Source: Bryobacterales bacterium
Lineage (GTDB): Bacteria > Acidobacteriota > Terriglobia > Bryobacterales > Bryobacteraceae
Length of the DNA: 33,007 nt
NCBI GenBank assembly: GCA_016789745.1
Contig: JAEUQF010000036.1
Span: 1-33,007 of the forward strand
Reading direction: 5' to 3'
Shown here: one piece after another, positions 1 to 8,003 of the stretch
Layout: each line of letters starts with the position of its first letter
How positions within the stretch are numbered: position 1 is the stretch's first letter
Program-made: the position numbers and the translations under genes
Notes under the pieces: generated by a model
Databases searched by the model: none
The model's input: the letters and a program-made list of their open reading frames with translations, nothing else
Told to the model about the DNA's origin: nothing

Positions 1-37
1 CCCGCAAAAAAGAAACAAGAGCACAACGGGCATGGTC

Positions 38-43
38 TACAAT
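38..43 (+). promoter_or_regulatory. Possible -10 element of the bacterioferritin gene
   Basis: TACAAT matches the -10 consensus at five of six positions. It would place a transcript start near position 50, just ahead of the AAGGA at 52-56. No convincing -35 hexamer is seen 16-18 bases upstream, so this is tentative. Confidence 0.3.
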
Positions 44-69
44 CAAAGTCTAAGGAATCACCAACCAAG

Positions 70-546
70 ATGAAAGGTAACGATCAGGTTATCGCCTTCC
101 TGCAGGAAGTGCTGAAGGCAGAACTTACGGCCATCAACCAGTATTTCCTGCATGCCGAGATGATGGAAAACTGGGGCTCCGAGCGGATGGCGAAGATCAC
201 CCGCAAGGAGTCGATCGAAGAAATGCAGCATGCCGAGAAGGTCATCGAGCGGCTGCTGTACTTCGATGCCCTGCCGCAAATGAGCGAACTGTTCCCGCTG
301 CGCATCGGCACCACGCTGAAGGCGCAGTTGGAGAATGATCTGGCGCTGGAGTACGAAGCCGTGCCGCGCCTGAACCGGGCCATCAACGCCGCCGTCGCCG
401 CGGCCGACAACGGCTCCCGCGACCTGTTTGAGAAGATCCTCGTGGACGAAGAACACCACGTGGATTTCCTCGAAGCGCAGCTGCACTTGATCAACGAAAT
501 GGGCTATGAGAATTACCTGGCCCAGCAGATCAAGGAAGACGAGTAG
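70..546 (+). CDS. bfr: Bacterioferritin (heme-containing iron storage ferritin)
   Basis: A 158-residue protein of the usual bacterioferritin length. It oxidises Fe(II) at a dinuclear ferroxidase centre and stores iron in a 24-subunit cytoplasmic shell. All expected ligands are visible: E18, E51, H54, E94, E127 and H130. M52, the residue that ligates the heme between two subunits, is also present, which separates it from plain ferritin and Dps. The start beginning MKGND matches the family N-terminus. An AAGGA lies at 52-56, rather far (13 nt) from the ATG. The gene stands alone and converges on the SUKH gene that ends at 573. Identity rests on the ligand pattern and the full-length match to family sequence as remembered. 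Confidence 0.97.
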   Translation: MKGNDQVIAFLQEVLKAELTAINQYFLHAEMMENWGSERMAKITRKESIEEMQHAEKVIERLLYFDALPQMSELFPLRIGTTLKAQLENDLALEYEAVPRLNRAINAAVAAADNGSRDLFEKILVDEEHHVDFLEAQLHLINEMGYENYLAQQIKEDE

Positions 547-562
547 TTTCGGTTTGCATGGG

Positions 563-583
563 AGGGCCGGGGCTACCGGCCCT
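563..583. terminator. Bidirectional hairpin terminator between bfr and SUKH gene 1
   Basis: AGGGCCGG (563-570) and CCGGCCCT (576-583) form a perfect 8-bp GC-rich stem around a five-base loop. The hairpin is followed by a short T-rich stretch (TTTCC) on the plus strand. It sits between the convergent genes, and the stop codon of the minus-strand SUKH gene (573-575) lies in the loop. The U-run is short, so intrinsic termination is likely but not certain. Confidence 0.5.
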
Positions 584-1283
584 TTCCGAAGATCTTCCGC
601 AGCCACTGCGAGAGGGCCGAACGCGGCTCCGGCTCAGTAGCGAACAGCAGTTCCCTCCCAAAGCGCAGCCTCTTATCGGCGCCGTGCATCCCCCAGCAAA
701 ACCCGTACGGCAACTCCCCACTCCGCATATCAAACAGGTGATACGAATCGGGCAGCATGTTGGCGTACTCCCGAATCACGACGTCGATGGAATGGCGCGC
801 CTCTGTTACCGGCAACCCCTCCGGGGGCAGGTTCCGGAACGTCGCATCATCATGCGCCGCAAGATCGAAGTTCGGATCCAGCGTTTTCACCACGAAGTCT
901 TCCAGATCCCGAAAGTGAAAGCGAAGGCTGGACGGGTCATGCGATGCCAGCACGACACAGCCACACTCGCCGGTTCCCGGATCAATGTCAAGGATCCAGG
1001 CATCGCCGCAACCGTTCTGCAATAGCTGAAGGTAAGCCGGAAACGCCTCCCGGTACACCGGACACCAATCCGACGGCCCGAGTGCGAAGGTGACGTCCTC
1101 TTCATCCATCTGCCATCGCACCTCGCACAGCGGCTCGTACCCGCCCACCTGCGCGATCAATCGCCGCACCTCCTCCGCCAGCCGCACGCCGAGTTCCGCC
1201 TCCAACTTCGCCAGCGCCTCGTCCGACAGCCCAGGCTCCACCTTACGGGACCGCGACCGGATGTACTCCGCCAGATCCATCAT
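573..1283 (-). CDS. SMI1/KNR4 (SUKH) family protein, copy 1
   Basis: A protein of about 236 residues with the SMI1/KNR4 (SUKH) fold signature. Near the N-terminus, an acidic helix reads LEAELGVRLAEEVRRLI and is followed by a GG turn. The mid-protein segment is NGCGDAWILDIDPGTGEC, then VVLASHD and an aromatic FHFRDLEDF helix. SUKH proteins are often immunity proteins against nuclease toxins, or bind regulatory partners; no toxin is seen here. The ATG at 1283 overlaps the stop of the preceding SUKH copy by 4 nt (ATGA), which fixes the start better than the upstream in-frame ATG at 1316; the next codon is also ATG. It is the last gene of the minus-strand run and is a tandem paralog of the two genes before it. 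Family assignment is firm, function unknown. Confidence 0.82.
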   Translation of the reverse strand: MMDLAEYIRSRSRKVEPGLSDEALAKLEAELGVRLAEEVRRLIAQVGGYEPLCEVRWQMDEEDVTFALGPSDWCPVYREAFPAYLQLLQNGCGDAWILDIDPGTGECGCVVLASHDPSSLRFHFRDLEDFVVKTLDPNFDLAAHDDATFRNLPPEGLPVTEARHSIDVVIREYANMLPDSYHLFDMRSGELPYGFCWGMHGADKRLRFGRELLFATEPEPRSALSQWLRKIFGKGR

Positions 1284-1981
1284 CGCCCCAGGAACACCTT
1301 CCGCAGCCACTCCCACAAGCCCACCTCCTTCGGCATTGGCTTATCAGACAGTGCGAACAGAAGCTCATGCTTCCAGCGTTTCCAATTGGAGTCCGGATCC
1401 GTCAGCCCCCAGTAAATGCAGCACGGCAATTGCCGCCCGCGCAGATCGAAGATGGCGTAGTCGGCACTCAGCGTTAAGCCGAACTCCCGAATAGAAGCAT
1501 CCTCAGACTCCCACGCCTCCAGCGCTGGAATCCCAAAGTTCAGGCAATTCTGTTCGGTGAGCTCCTGATACGTCTTTAGATCGAACTCCGGGTCCAAGGT
1601 CTTCTGGATAAACTCCTCCAGCGTTCGGAAGTGAAAGGCGAACAGCGGCGGATCATGAGAAGCCAACACCACGTGGCCGCATTCGCCCGTCTGCGGGTCG
1701 ATATCCAGGATCCACTAATCCCCGCAGCCATTATGCAGCAGGAAAAGGCACGCAGGAAATAGCTCGCCGTCAGCATGCGGACCGCCGCTCGCAAACGTGA
1801 CGTTCCCCATCTTCCGGAACCCACGGGCGGTCGCCGCATACGCGCCTACCTGCGCGATCAACCGCCGCAATTCTGCCGGCAGCCGCACGCCGAGTTCCGC
1901 TTCAAGCGCAGCCAGCGCCTCTTCCGAAAGCCCAGGCTCCACCTCTTTGGACCGTGCCGAAATGTACGCCGCCAGATCCAC
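1280..1981 (-). pseudogene. SMI1/KNR4 (SUKH) family protein, copy 2, interrupted by an in-frame amber codon
   Basis: This reading frame aligns end to end with both flanking SUKH paralogs, from a GTG start at 1981 to a TGA at 1280-1282. A single TAG at 1715-1717 falls inside the conserved NGCGD-x-WILDIDP motif. Copy 3 has TAT (Tyr) at that position and copy 1 has Ala, so one T-to-G change of a Tyr codon would explain it. The frame stays open and alignable for 144 codons after the stop, with no frameshift. It begins 3 nt after the end of copy 3 and overlaps copy 1 by 4 nt. It is either a very recent pseudogene, a sequencing error, two translated halves (a GTG lies at 1672), or stop readthrough. 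Without the stop it would encode about 233 residues. Confidence 0.8.
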
Positions 1982-1984
1982 TCG

Positions 1985-2671
1985 CTACAGAATAGCTCGC
2001 CGCACACGCTCCCACAGGGTCAGACGCGCCTTTCGCTCGGAAGAAAACAGCAGTTCCCGCTTCCAGCGCACATTATCGGAGTCCGGATCCTCATCAGCCC
2101 AGTAGAAGCCGCAAGGCAGCGCCCGGCCGCGCAAATCAAAGATGTGATAATGATCGGCCAAGGTAGCCGCAAACTCGCGCACTATCGGATCCGCGACGCT
2201 CCGTGCCTCCGCCGCCGGCATCCCAGACTCGGGGCAATCCCGATCCGTCAAAGCGTCGTACTCTTGCAGATCAAACTCCGGATCCAGAGTCCTGGCCACA
2301 AACTCCTCCAGACTCCGAAAGTGAAACCGGATACTCGGCGGATCGTGCGAGGCCAACACCACTTGTCCGCAAGCGCCGGTCTCCGGGTCAATATCCAGAA
2401 CCCAATAATCCCCACACCCGCTCGGCTTCAACACCAGGTGCGCCGGAAACAGTTGCGGCATCCAGGGCCACAGCTCTTCGTCCCAACGGAAAGACACCGG
2501 CTCCCCGAAGTCACTCCCCTCACAAGGCTGATAACCACCCACCTCGCCCATCAAAGCCCGGACATCCGCAGGCAGGCGCACTCCAAGCCGAGCCTCCAGC
2601 CGCACCAGTTCCCCGCCGCTCAACCCCGGCAACACCTTCGGCGCGCGCGCCCGGATAAAATCAGCCAGCAC
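1985..2671 (-). CDS. SMI1/KNR4 (SUKH) family protein, copy 3
   Basis: An intact SUKH protein of about 228 residues and the first of the tandem trio in transcription order. It has the acidic helix LVRLEARLGVRLPADVRALM, then GCGDYWVLDIDPETGAC, VVLASHDPPS and a HFRSLEEF helix, the same order as its neighbours. The C-terminal part carries HYHIFDLRGRALP, shared with the other copies, so the paralogy extends beyond the core domain. The GTG at 2671 is chosen because it aligns with the starts of the two paralogs and lies 2 nt after the hemoglobin stop. An upstream in-frame start at 2704 would overlap the hemoglobin gene by 31 nt. Role unknown; immunity or partner binding is the family precedent. Confidence 0.8.
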   Translation of the reverse strand: MLADFIRARAPKVLPGLSGGELVRLEARLGVRLPADVRALMGEVGGYQPCEGSDFGEPVSFRWDEELWPWMPQLFPAHLVLKPSGCGDYWVLDIDPETGACGQVVLASHDPPSIRFHFRSLEEFVARTLDPEFDLQEYDALTDRDCPESGMPAAEARSVADPIVREFAATLADHYHIFDLRGRALPCGFYWADEDPDSDNVRWKRELLFSSERKARLTLWERVRRAIL

Positions 2672-2673
2672 AG

Positions 2674-3126
2674 CTATCCGTCCTGCAACCCATCCCAGGA
2701 CCACCGCGGAATCCGCAGCCCATCCGGCACATCGTCGGCCGACTCATGATACTGCGCCATTGTCGTCGTAGTCGCCCAGGCAAAGTAATCGTGCAGCACC
2801 TGCCACACCACCGGATCCGCCGCCAGCCCGGCATCCACCAAAGCCTCATCAAAACAGGCAATCGCCAGCCGGTCCATCTCCTCATGCTCGCCGTTGCCGC
2901 TGTGCATCCGCACCACGCTGGTCTCATCGCCGTAACGCGCGGTGTACATCGCCGGCCCACCCAACGCCTCCGCCCAATACGCCGCCAGCCGCTCGGTATG
3001 CCGCGGATGAAACCCATGGCTGAACGCATGGCTCACCACCTCATCCGCCATCACGCGCTCATGCCACGCCGCCGCAAGGCGCAGCATTCCCTCATAGCCG
3101 CCCGCTGCCTCATAGATGGTGGCCAT
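2674..3126 (-). CDS. Truncated hemoglobin (group II type)
   Basis: A 150-residue heme protein of the truncated hemoglobin family. These bind O2, NO or peroxide on a 2-over-2 helical fold in the cytoplasm and are linked to nitrosative or oxidative stress. The N-terminal TIYEAAGG and the YWAEALGGP segment (50-58) are characteristic. H75 in VVRMHSGNGEH is the predicted proximal heme ligand, by alignment with the trHbO-type motif. The protein starts 3 nt after the DUF697-like gene ends and is followed 2 nt later by SUKH copy 3, so it is almost certainly cotranscribed with both. Assignment to group II is by remembered sequence similarity. Confidence 0.9.
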   Translation of the reverse strand: MATIYEAAGGYEGMLRLAAAWHERVMADEVVSHAFSHGFHPRHTERLAAYWAEALGGPAMYTARYGDETSVVRMHSGNGEHEEMDRLAIACFDEALVDAGLAADPVVWQVLHDYFAWATTTTMAQYHESADDVPDGLRIPRWSWDGLQDG

Positions 3127-3129
3127 GCC

Positions 3130-4017
3130 CTACGTTCCCGTTCCCTTCGCACTCCGAGCCGCCTGCATCGACTTCCACAACTCCGCCGCTACCGTCTTGC
3201 CCTTCTCAAACGCACTCTCATACGCCGCCGCGCGTTCCTGTTTCGAAAACTCGTAGCCTTCCCGATACAGCCTCTCCAGCACCCGCCCGGCCACCATCGT
3301 TCCCGCGAACGCAATCGCCGCCTTCGGAATCAGCCCGCCGCCCAGCGGGATCTTGCCCACCAACTCGCGCGCAATCGCCCGCCACCCAAAGGCCCCAGCC
3401 AGGATCGACCCAATCTCGTTCCGCTGCTCCTTATACCCCACCTCGCGGTCGCTTGCCGCCGCCAGCAGAAACGCCATCCGCACCTGGTTCACCGTCAGAA
3501 ACGCCGTATCCGACGCAAACTCCCCCACCGCGAACGGCAGCGCCAAGATACTCGGCACAATGCCGGGCAGCGCCGTCGCCAGCGAAAAGAAGGCATTCTC
3601 CTTGCTCACCTGGTTGATAATGTTCTCCGTCACCGCAACGCGGAACGGCGGAAAGCGCCGCGCCAAGGGAATCGCCAGATCGTCCCGCCGCCGCAGGATC
3701 TCCGCAACGGTCAGCGCCGGGTTCCGCGACACCCACAGAAACGCTTCCGAAGGCCGCCGGATGCCTTCTTCGTAAATCTCGATATCATAGCGCTGCGGCG
3801 CACCCGTCTCCCCCGCCCGAAATAGCGCATCAAATATCTCCAACCGGCGCTCGCGGCTCAACCCCGGCGGCGAGAAGAACTCCTCCATCTCATCCAGCGT
3901 CGACAGATTGTCGGCAAACAGGCCGATGGTCACCGGACGGTCGGCCAGTTCCCGCACGTCCTTCGGATTGAGGTTCTGCATTGCATGCCAAACCTGTTTG
4001 ATCATCTTTTGCGCCAC
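3130..4017 (-). CDS. DUF697-like membrane-associated protein without a GTPase domain
   Basis: A 295-residue protein of unknown function. The N-terminal half is charged and rich in Arg/Glu. The middle has hydrophobic stretches near residues 145-170 (ATALPGIVPSILALPFAVG) and 180-190, then VNQVRMAFLLAAASDREVGYKEQ and a glycine-rich IPLGGGLIPKAAIAFAGTMVAGRV segment. This layout resembles the DUF697 module found at the C-terminus of some Era-like GTPases, but no P-loop is present. The GTG at 4017 has GGAGG about 12 nt upstream; an ATG at 4005 is the alternative. It lies 18 nt after the AtuA C-terminal gene and 3 nt before the hemoglobin. Assignment to DUF697 is tentative. Confidence 0.6.
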   Translation of the reverse strand: MAQKMIKQVWHAMQNLNPKDVRELADRPVTIGLFADNLSTLDEMEEFFSPPGLSRERRLEIFDALFRAGETGAPQRYDIEIYEEGIRRPSEAFLWVSRNPALTVAEILRRRDDLAIPLARRFPPFRVAVTENIINQVSKENAFFSLATALPGIVPSILALPFAVGEFASDTAFLTVNQVRMAFLLAAASDREVGYKEQRNEIGSILAGAFGWRAIARELVGKIPLGGGLIPKAAIAFAGTMVAGRVLERLYREGYEFSKQERAAAYESAFEKGKTVAAELWKSMQAARSAKGTGT

Positions 4018-4035
4018 TTGTCTAAGTCGCCTCCC

Positions 4036-4380
4036 TCAGTTTGACGCCGATTCCGTTCCATTTGATACAGCCACCTCCACCGGCATGCCCAACAAAGCCG
4101 ACGCGAATGTCTTGCCTTGCGCATCCGTACGCAAACTCAGCGTCCCACCCCCGCCCAGCGCCCCATGCAGCAGAAAGTTCAGCGCGCCCAGGTTCGGCAG
4201 TTCATACCTCTCCACCTCGCCCGTCACCAACTCGCCAAAGAAGGCCTTCACGCGCTCGGCCGTCACCTCGCGGCGCAGCACTTCGAAATCCTCCGCCCGC
4301 CAGGCGATCACCCCGATATTGACCGTATCGCCCTTGTCCCCACTGCGCGCATGCGCGATCTCCGCCAGCGGCACCGTCAT
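4036..4380 (-). CDS. AtuA C-terminal-like domain protein
   Basis: A 114-residue protein corresponding to the small C-terminal domain normally fused to AtuA-type proteins. The diagnostic motif [13 protein letters not shown] is near the N-terminus (about 12-24), and [13 protein letters not shown] follows near residue 70. Its ATG overlaps the stop of the larger AtuA gene by 4 nt (ATGA), so the two halves are translationally coupled. In Pseudomonas AtuA the two parts are one polypeptide; here they are separate genes. It probably works as a complex with the preceding product. The reaction catalysed by AtuA proteins is not established to my knowledge. Confidence 0.85.
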   Translation of the reverse strand: MTVPLAEIAHARSGDKGDTVNIGVIAWRAEDFEVLRREVTAERVKAFFGELVTGEVERYELPNLGALNFLLHGALGGGGTLSLRTDAQGKTFASALLGMPVEVAVSNGTESASN

Positions 4381-5711
4381 GCCAGCACCTCCACCTTCGT
4401 CCGCACTTCCTCACGATCCAGCAGCGCCGGCCAGTACGCCACCACCTCTCGGACCGGCGGCCGCCCATCGCCAAAGCCCGTCGCCCCAGGCGGCCCGCTC
4501 AATACCAAGGGCACCAACTCGCGCGTAAACCGGTCCACCGCCTTCTTATCCGCGCCGCGCACGCCAATCCGCAACTGCACCTCCGGCGGATCCAGATTCG
4601 CTACCGCCGCAGGACCATGGCAGGCATTCACCCCGAAATACTCGGTATAGATCTCATCGAAGCGCAGCCCCAACGCCGCCAACCGTTCCCGTACAATCCG
4701 ATTCGCCGCCCCAGCCTTCTCCATCGCCTGCGGCCACGTATACACCAGTGACCCGATTGCCTTATACCCCCACTGATACGCAATCGACACCTTCAACTTC
4801 TCCGGCCGCGCTCGCCCGCGAATCCCACTCACCCGTACCCGGTCCGGCCCATCATCGGCCAACTGAATGGTCGTAAAATCCGCCGTGCAATCCGGCGTCA
4901 GGTAAGACCGCGGGTCACCCAACTCATACAACAACTGCTCCTTCACCACATCAGCCGACACCCGCCCGCCCGTGCCGGCATGCTTCGTCACCACGAACGT
5001 CCCATCGGCTTCGGCTTCTACAATCGGATACCCGATCCCAGCCATGTCCGGAATCGACATCCAATCCACATAGCAATTGCCACCCGTGCACTGTGCGCCG
5101 CATTCGATAATGTGACCCGCAATCGTCCCGGCCGCCAGCAGATTCCACTGCTCCGCGCCCCACCCGAACGCATGAATCATCGGAGCCAGCGCCAGTGCCG
5201 TATCCGTGCAGCGCCCGGCAATCACCACATCGGCGCCCGTGGCCAAAGCCTCCGCCACCGGGAACGCCCCGATATACGCGTTCGCGCTCAGAATTCGGTC
5301 ACGCACCGAAACCAGCGGCTCGCCCGTCTCCATGTTCGCCAGCATGTGCCCGCGCCCCAGCAACTCATCCAGACGCGGATAGAGGTCATCGCCTTCCACC
5401 ACCGCCACCTTCAACTCCGGCGCCAACCGCCGCACCTCGCGCGCACAGGCCACCGGATTCACGCCCCCGGCATTGGCCACCACCTTGATGCCGCGCTCGC
5501 GAATCTGCCGCGCGATGCGCCCGATCAACGGCGGGAAGTCCCGCGCATATCCCAGATTCGGATCCGCCAGCTTCTGCTTCTGCACGATCGACATCGTGAT
5601 CTCAGCCAGGTAATCCAACGCCAGATAGTCGATCGGCCCCTGCTCCACCAACCGCACCGGAGCCTCCAGCCAGTCCCCCCAAAAGCCCTGCCCATTGGCG
5701 ATGCGGATCAT
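4377..5711 (-). CDS. Acyclic terpene utilization AtuA family protein (DUF1446), main domain
   Basis: A 444-residue cytoplasmic protein of the AtuA/DUF1446 family, found in acyclic terpene and related branched acyl-CoA catabolic clusters. Typical segments are [11 protein letters not shown] at the N-terminus, [59 protein letters not shown] and [12 protein letters not shown]. The start at 5711 overlaps the carboxyltransferase stop by 4 nt (ATGA). It is preceded at the right distance by a strong Shine-Dalgarno, AGGAGGT (5718-5724), which rules out the upstream in-frame ATG at 5819. The gene lacks the C-terminal domain, which is encoded by the next gene. Biochemical function is uncertain. Confidence 0.88.
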   Translation of the reverse strand: MIRIANGQGFWGDWLEAPVRLVEQGPIDYLALDYLAEITMSIVQKQKLADPNLGYARDFPPLIGRIARQIRERGIKVVANAGGVNPVACAREVRRLAPELKVAVVEGDDLYPRLDELLGRGHMLANMETGEPLVSVRDRILSANAYIGAFPVAEALATGADVVIAGRCTDTALALAPMIHAFGWGAEQWNLLAAGTIAGHIIECGAQCTGGNCYVDWMSIPDMAGIGYPIVEAEADGTFVVTKHAGTGGRVSADVVKEQLLYELGDPRSYLTPDCTADFTTIQLADDGPDRVRVSGIRGRARPEKLKVSIAYQWGYKAIGSLVYTWPQAMEKAGAANRIVRERLAALGLRFDEIYTEYFGVNACHGPAAVANLDPPEVQLRIGVRGADKKAVDRFTRELVPLVLSGPPGATGFGDGRPPVREVVAYWPALLDREEVRTKVEVLA

Positions 5712-7297
5712 GACACAACCTCCTGCAACACCGACGTGCGGCGCCCCGAATACGATACAGCCTCTAACGCAAACGCCATCACCCGCCGCGTGACCAGCGG
5801 ATCCAGAATCGCATCGCAATGCCCGCGCGCCGCCGCGTACTTCGCATCCAGCCAGCGCTCGTAATCCGCCCGCGTCTGCGCGATCCGCGCCTCCAACTCC
5901 GCCGGCACCGGCTCTCCCACCGCTTTACGTTTCTCCAGCTCCGGCCCATGCACCGCCATCACCGCCGAGTCGCCTTCCATCACGCCGATCCGCGCCGTCG
6001 GCCACGAGAACGTAAAGCTCGGATCGAAGCCCTGCCCGCCCATCGCGTAATACCCCGCCCCTGAGGCATGATTCAGCACCAGCAGAATCTTCGGCACCGT
6101 CGCGCACGCCATCGCCTCCACCATCTCCGCCCCCGCGCGGATGATGCCTTCCTGCTCCGCCGCCGTGCCCACCATGAAGCCCGATACATCCTGCAAATAC
6201 AGAATCGGCAACCCTGTCCGATTCGCCATCTCCACAAAGTACGCCGCCTTCTTCGCCGACTCCGGATAGATGATCCCGCCAATCCGCGGCTGCCCGTTCG
6301 TCTTCAGAAACCCGCGCCGGTTCGCCAGTACCGCCAGCGGATACCCATGCAGCCGCGCCGTAGCGCACAGCAACTCCGGCGCATGCTCTGGCTGAAACTC
6401 CAGATAGTCCCCGGCATCGAACAGCCGCGCCGTCACCTCTTCCATCGCATAAGGCAGGCGGTGATCGGCAGGCAGCACCTCATACAACCCATCGCCGGAT
6501 TTCGCCGGCATGCCCGCCTTGGGAGCCACGGGCGCGGGCGCCAACTCACGAAACTTCTGCCGGATCAGCCGCAGGCAATCGCGATCGTCCTTCGCCATGT
6601 GATGCGCCACGCCGCTCAGCGACGTATGCATCGCCGCGCCACCCAGCGTCTCGGCATCCACCTTCTGCCCCGTGGCGCCCTTCACCAGGTTCGGCCCGCC
6701 CAGCCCCATGAAGCTGGTCTTATCCACCATGATGATCACGTCCGACAACGCCGGCAGATACGCCCCGCCCGCAATGCACATGCCCATCACGGCAGCAATC
6801 TGCGGCACCTTCAGCCTCCGCCGCATCAGCGAGTTGTAATAAAACACCCGTGCCGCCCCGTATTGCCCGGGAAAAATCCCATCCTGCAGCGGCAGATTCA
6901 CACCCGCCGAGTCCACCAGGTACACAATCGGGATCCGGTGCCGCATGGCCAGTTCCTGCGCCCGCAGCATCTTCGTGATCGTCTCCGGCCACCAAGCCCC
7001 AGCCTTCACCGTCGCATCATTGGCGACAATCACCGCCGGCCGGCCCTCAATGCGGCCCAGCCCCGTCACCACGCCCGCGGCCGGCGCCTGACCGTCGTAC
7101 TGGTCGTAAGCCAGCAGCAGCCCAAGCTCCACAAACAGAGAGCCAGCGTCCACTAGCGCCGCAACCCGCTCCCGAGCCGTCAGCTTCCCATCGCGATGCT
7201 GCTTTTCAATCTTCGCCTTGCCCCCGCCCTCGCGCAGGCGGTCTTCCAACTGCTGTAACTGCTCGACAAGGAGGCGCATATGGTGCGAGTTTGACAC
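5708..7297 (-). CDS. Acyl-CoA carboxylase beta subunit (carboxyltransferase)
   Basis: A 529-residue carboxyltransferase of the methylcrotonyl/geranoyl-CoA carboxylase beta type. It transfers carboxyl groups from biotin to an acyl-CoA in the cytoplasm. Both crotonase-like halves are present. The first has [21 protein letters not shown] and the oxyanion-hole stretch [10 protein letters not shown]. The second has [23 protein letters not shown] and [19 protein letters not shown] biotin carboxylase/BCCP alpha subunit would be required, but none is in this window. The frame begins with GTG at 7297, with a GAGG only 2 nt upstream; an ATG at 7279 is an equally plausible start. It heads the minus-strand run and is coupled by a 4-nt overlap to AtuA. 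Substrate specificity cannot be read from the sequence. Confidence 0.92.
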   Translation of the reverse strand: MSNSHHMRLLVEQLQQLEDRLREGGGKAKIEKQHRDGKLTARERVAALVDAGSLFVELGLLLAYDQYDGQAPAAGVVTGLGRIEGRPAVIVANDATVKAGAWWPETITKMLRAQELAMRHRIPIVYLVDSAGVNLPLQDGIFPGQYGAARVFYYNSLMRRRLKVPQIAAVMGMCIAGGAYLPALSDVIIMVDKTSFMGLGGPNLVKGATGQKVDAETLGGAAMHTSLSGVAHHMAKDDRDCLRLIRQKFRELAPAPVAPKAGMPAKSGDGLYEVLPADHRLPYAMEEVTARLFDAGDYLEFQPEHAPELLCATARLHGYPLAVLANRRGFLKTNGQPRIGGIIYPESAKKAAYFVEMANRTGLPILYLQDVSGFMVGTAAEQEGIIRAGAEMVEAMACATVPKILLVLNHASGAGYYAMGGQGFDPSFTFSWPTARIGVMEGDSAVMAVHGPELEKRKAVGEPVPAELEARIAQTRADYERWLDAKYAAARGHCDAILDPLVTRRVMAFALEAVSYSGRRTSVLQEVVS

Positions 7298-7316
7298 TGC
7301 CTCTAGTGTAGTGTCA
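7292..7316. repeat. Inverted repeat at the carboxyltransferase start (possible operator)
   Basis: TGACACT (7292-7298) and AGTGTCA (7310-7316) are perfect inverted arms separated by 11 bases. The site lies across the GTG start at 7297, or just upstream of the alternative ATG at 7279. A dimeric repressor controlling the operon could bind here. A 7-bp arm is short and chance occurrence is possible. Confidence 0.3.
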
Positions 7317-7469
7317 CCGGACCAACGGCAGGCGCTACTCCGCGGAAATTGCGAAAAATACCGCCCTCAACGTCGCGCGTGCCGAAGCCCATCGCAATCC
7401 CCCAAGAATCAGGGTCCGGACGGCGGAGACATCCCGCCCGGACCCCGCTTGCCCCCAACCCGCCTGACC

Positions 7470-7958
7470 CTACGGCTTGGCCGGCACGCAAGCCCGAAGA
7501 TCCGTCTTCAACTTCTGAATGTCGTTCTGCAATTGCGCTGCCGAGATCCCACTCAACGATGCCGTCACTGCCGCAAGATCCGTCAGGATCGTCTCCATCT
7601 GCGATTCTGTCATCCCCGTGCTGTTCACAATCGCCAGCAGATCGTTCGTCAACACCACACGCTCCACCGACGTTATCTTTGTGCCGCCCGGCCCGCTTGC
7701 CGACACCGCCGCATCCAGATCCGTCAGAAACTTCTCCACCGCCAGCTGATCCGGCCGCGTCAGCGACGGCAGAATCGCTTCCAGATCCGCAGCCAGTTGA
7801 TCCACCGCTTGCGGAAACTGCTGCGCCTTCGCCTGCAACGCGATCGCCGACAAATCCGCCACCACCGCCTGCACATCCGTCGTAAGCAGCGTCTTGCAAT
7901 CCTGCGCGAACAGCGCCGGCGTCATCGCTAGCACCACCAACATCATCGTGTTCTTCAT
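7470..7958 (-). CDS. Secreted helical protein of unknown function
   Basis: A 162-residue protein with a clear signal peptide (MKNTMMLVVLAMTPALFAQ, cleavage likely before DCK). The mature part is Ala/Leu/Asp-rich and predicted almost wholly helical, with repeated spacing of LTTDVQAVVADLSAI-, LAADLEAILPSL- and LTDLAAVTASL-like segments. Two cysteines near the ends, C21 and C157 (in RACVPAKP), could form a disulfide in the mature protein. GGAGGAG with 8-nt spacing supports the start. It lies 45 nt downstream of the Gly/Thr-rich secreted protein on the same strand, so the two may be cotranscribed. I do not recognise a family. Confidence 0.75.
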   Translation of the reverse strand: MKNTMMLVVLAMTPALFAQDCKTLLTTDVQAVVADLSAIALQAKAQQFPQAVDQLAADLEAILPSLTRPDQLAVEKFLTDLDAAVSASGPGGTKITSVERVVLTNDLLAIVNSTGMTESQMETILTDLAAVTASLSGISAAQLQNDIQKLKTDLRACVPAKP

Positions 7959-8003
7959 GACTTGTTCTCCTCCGATGTCTTTCCGTGTCCTAACGCAACC
8001 CGC

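Noticed and set aside
1715..1717. The amber codon as a pyrrolysine or other recoding site
   Set aside because: No pyl genes or recoding structure are visible, the family does not use pyrrolysine, and the paralogs carry Tyr or Ala there. A point mutation is simpler.
1775..2749. A 324-codon plus-strand open frame opposite the SUKH genes
   Set aside because: It is Arg/His/Pro-rich and without domains; the minus-strand SUKH paralogy explains the region.
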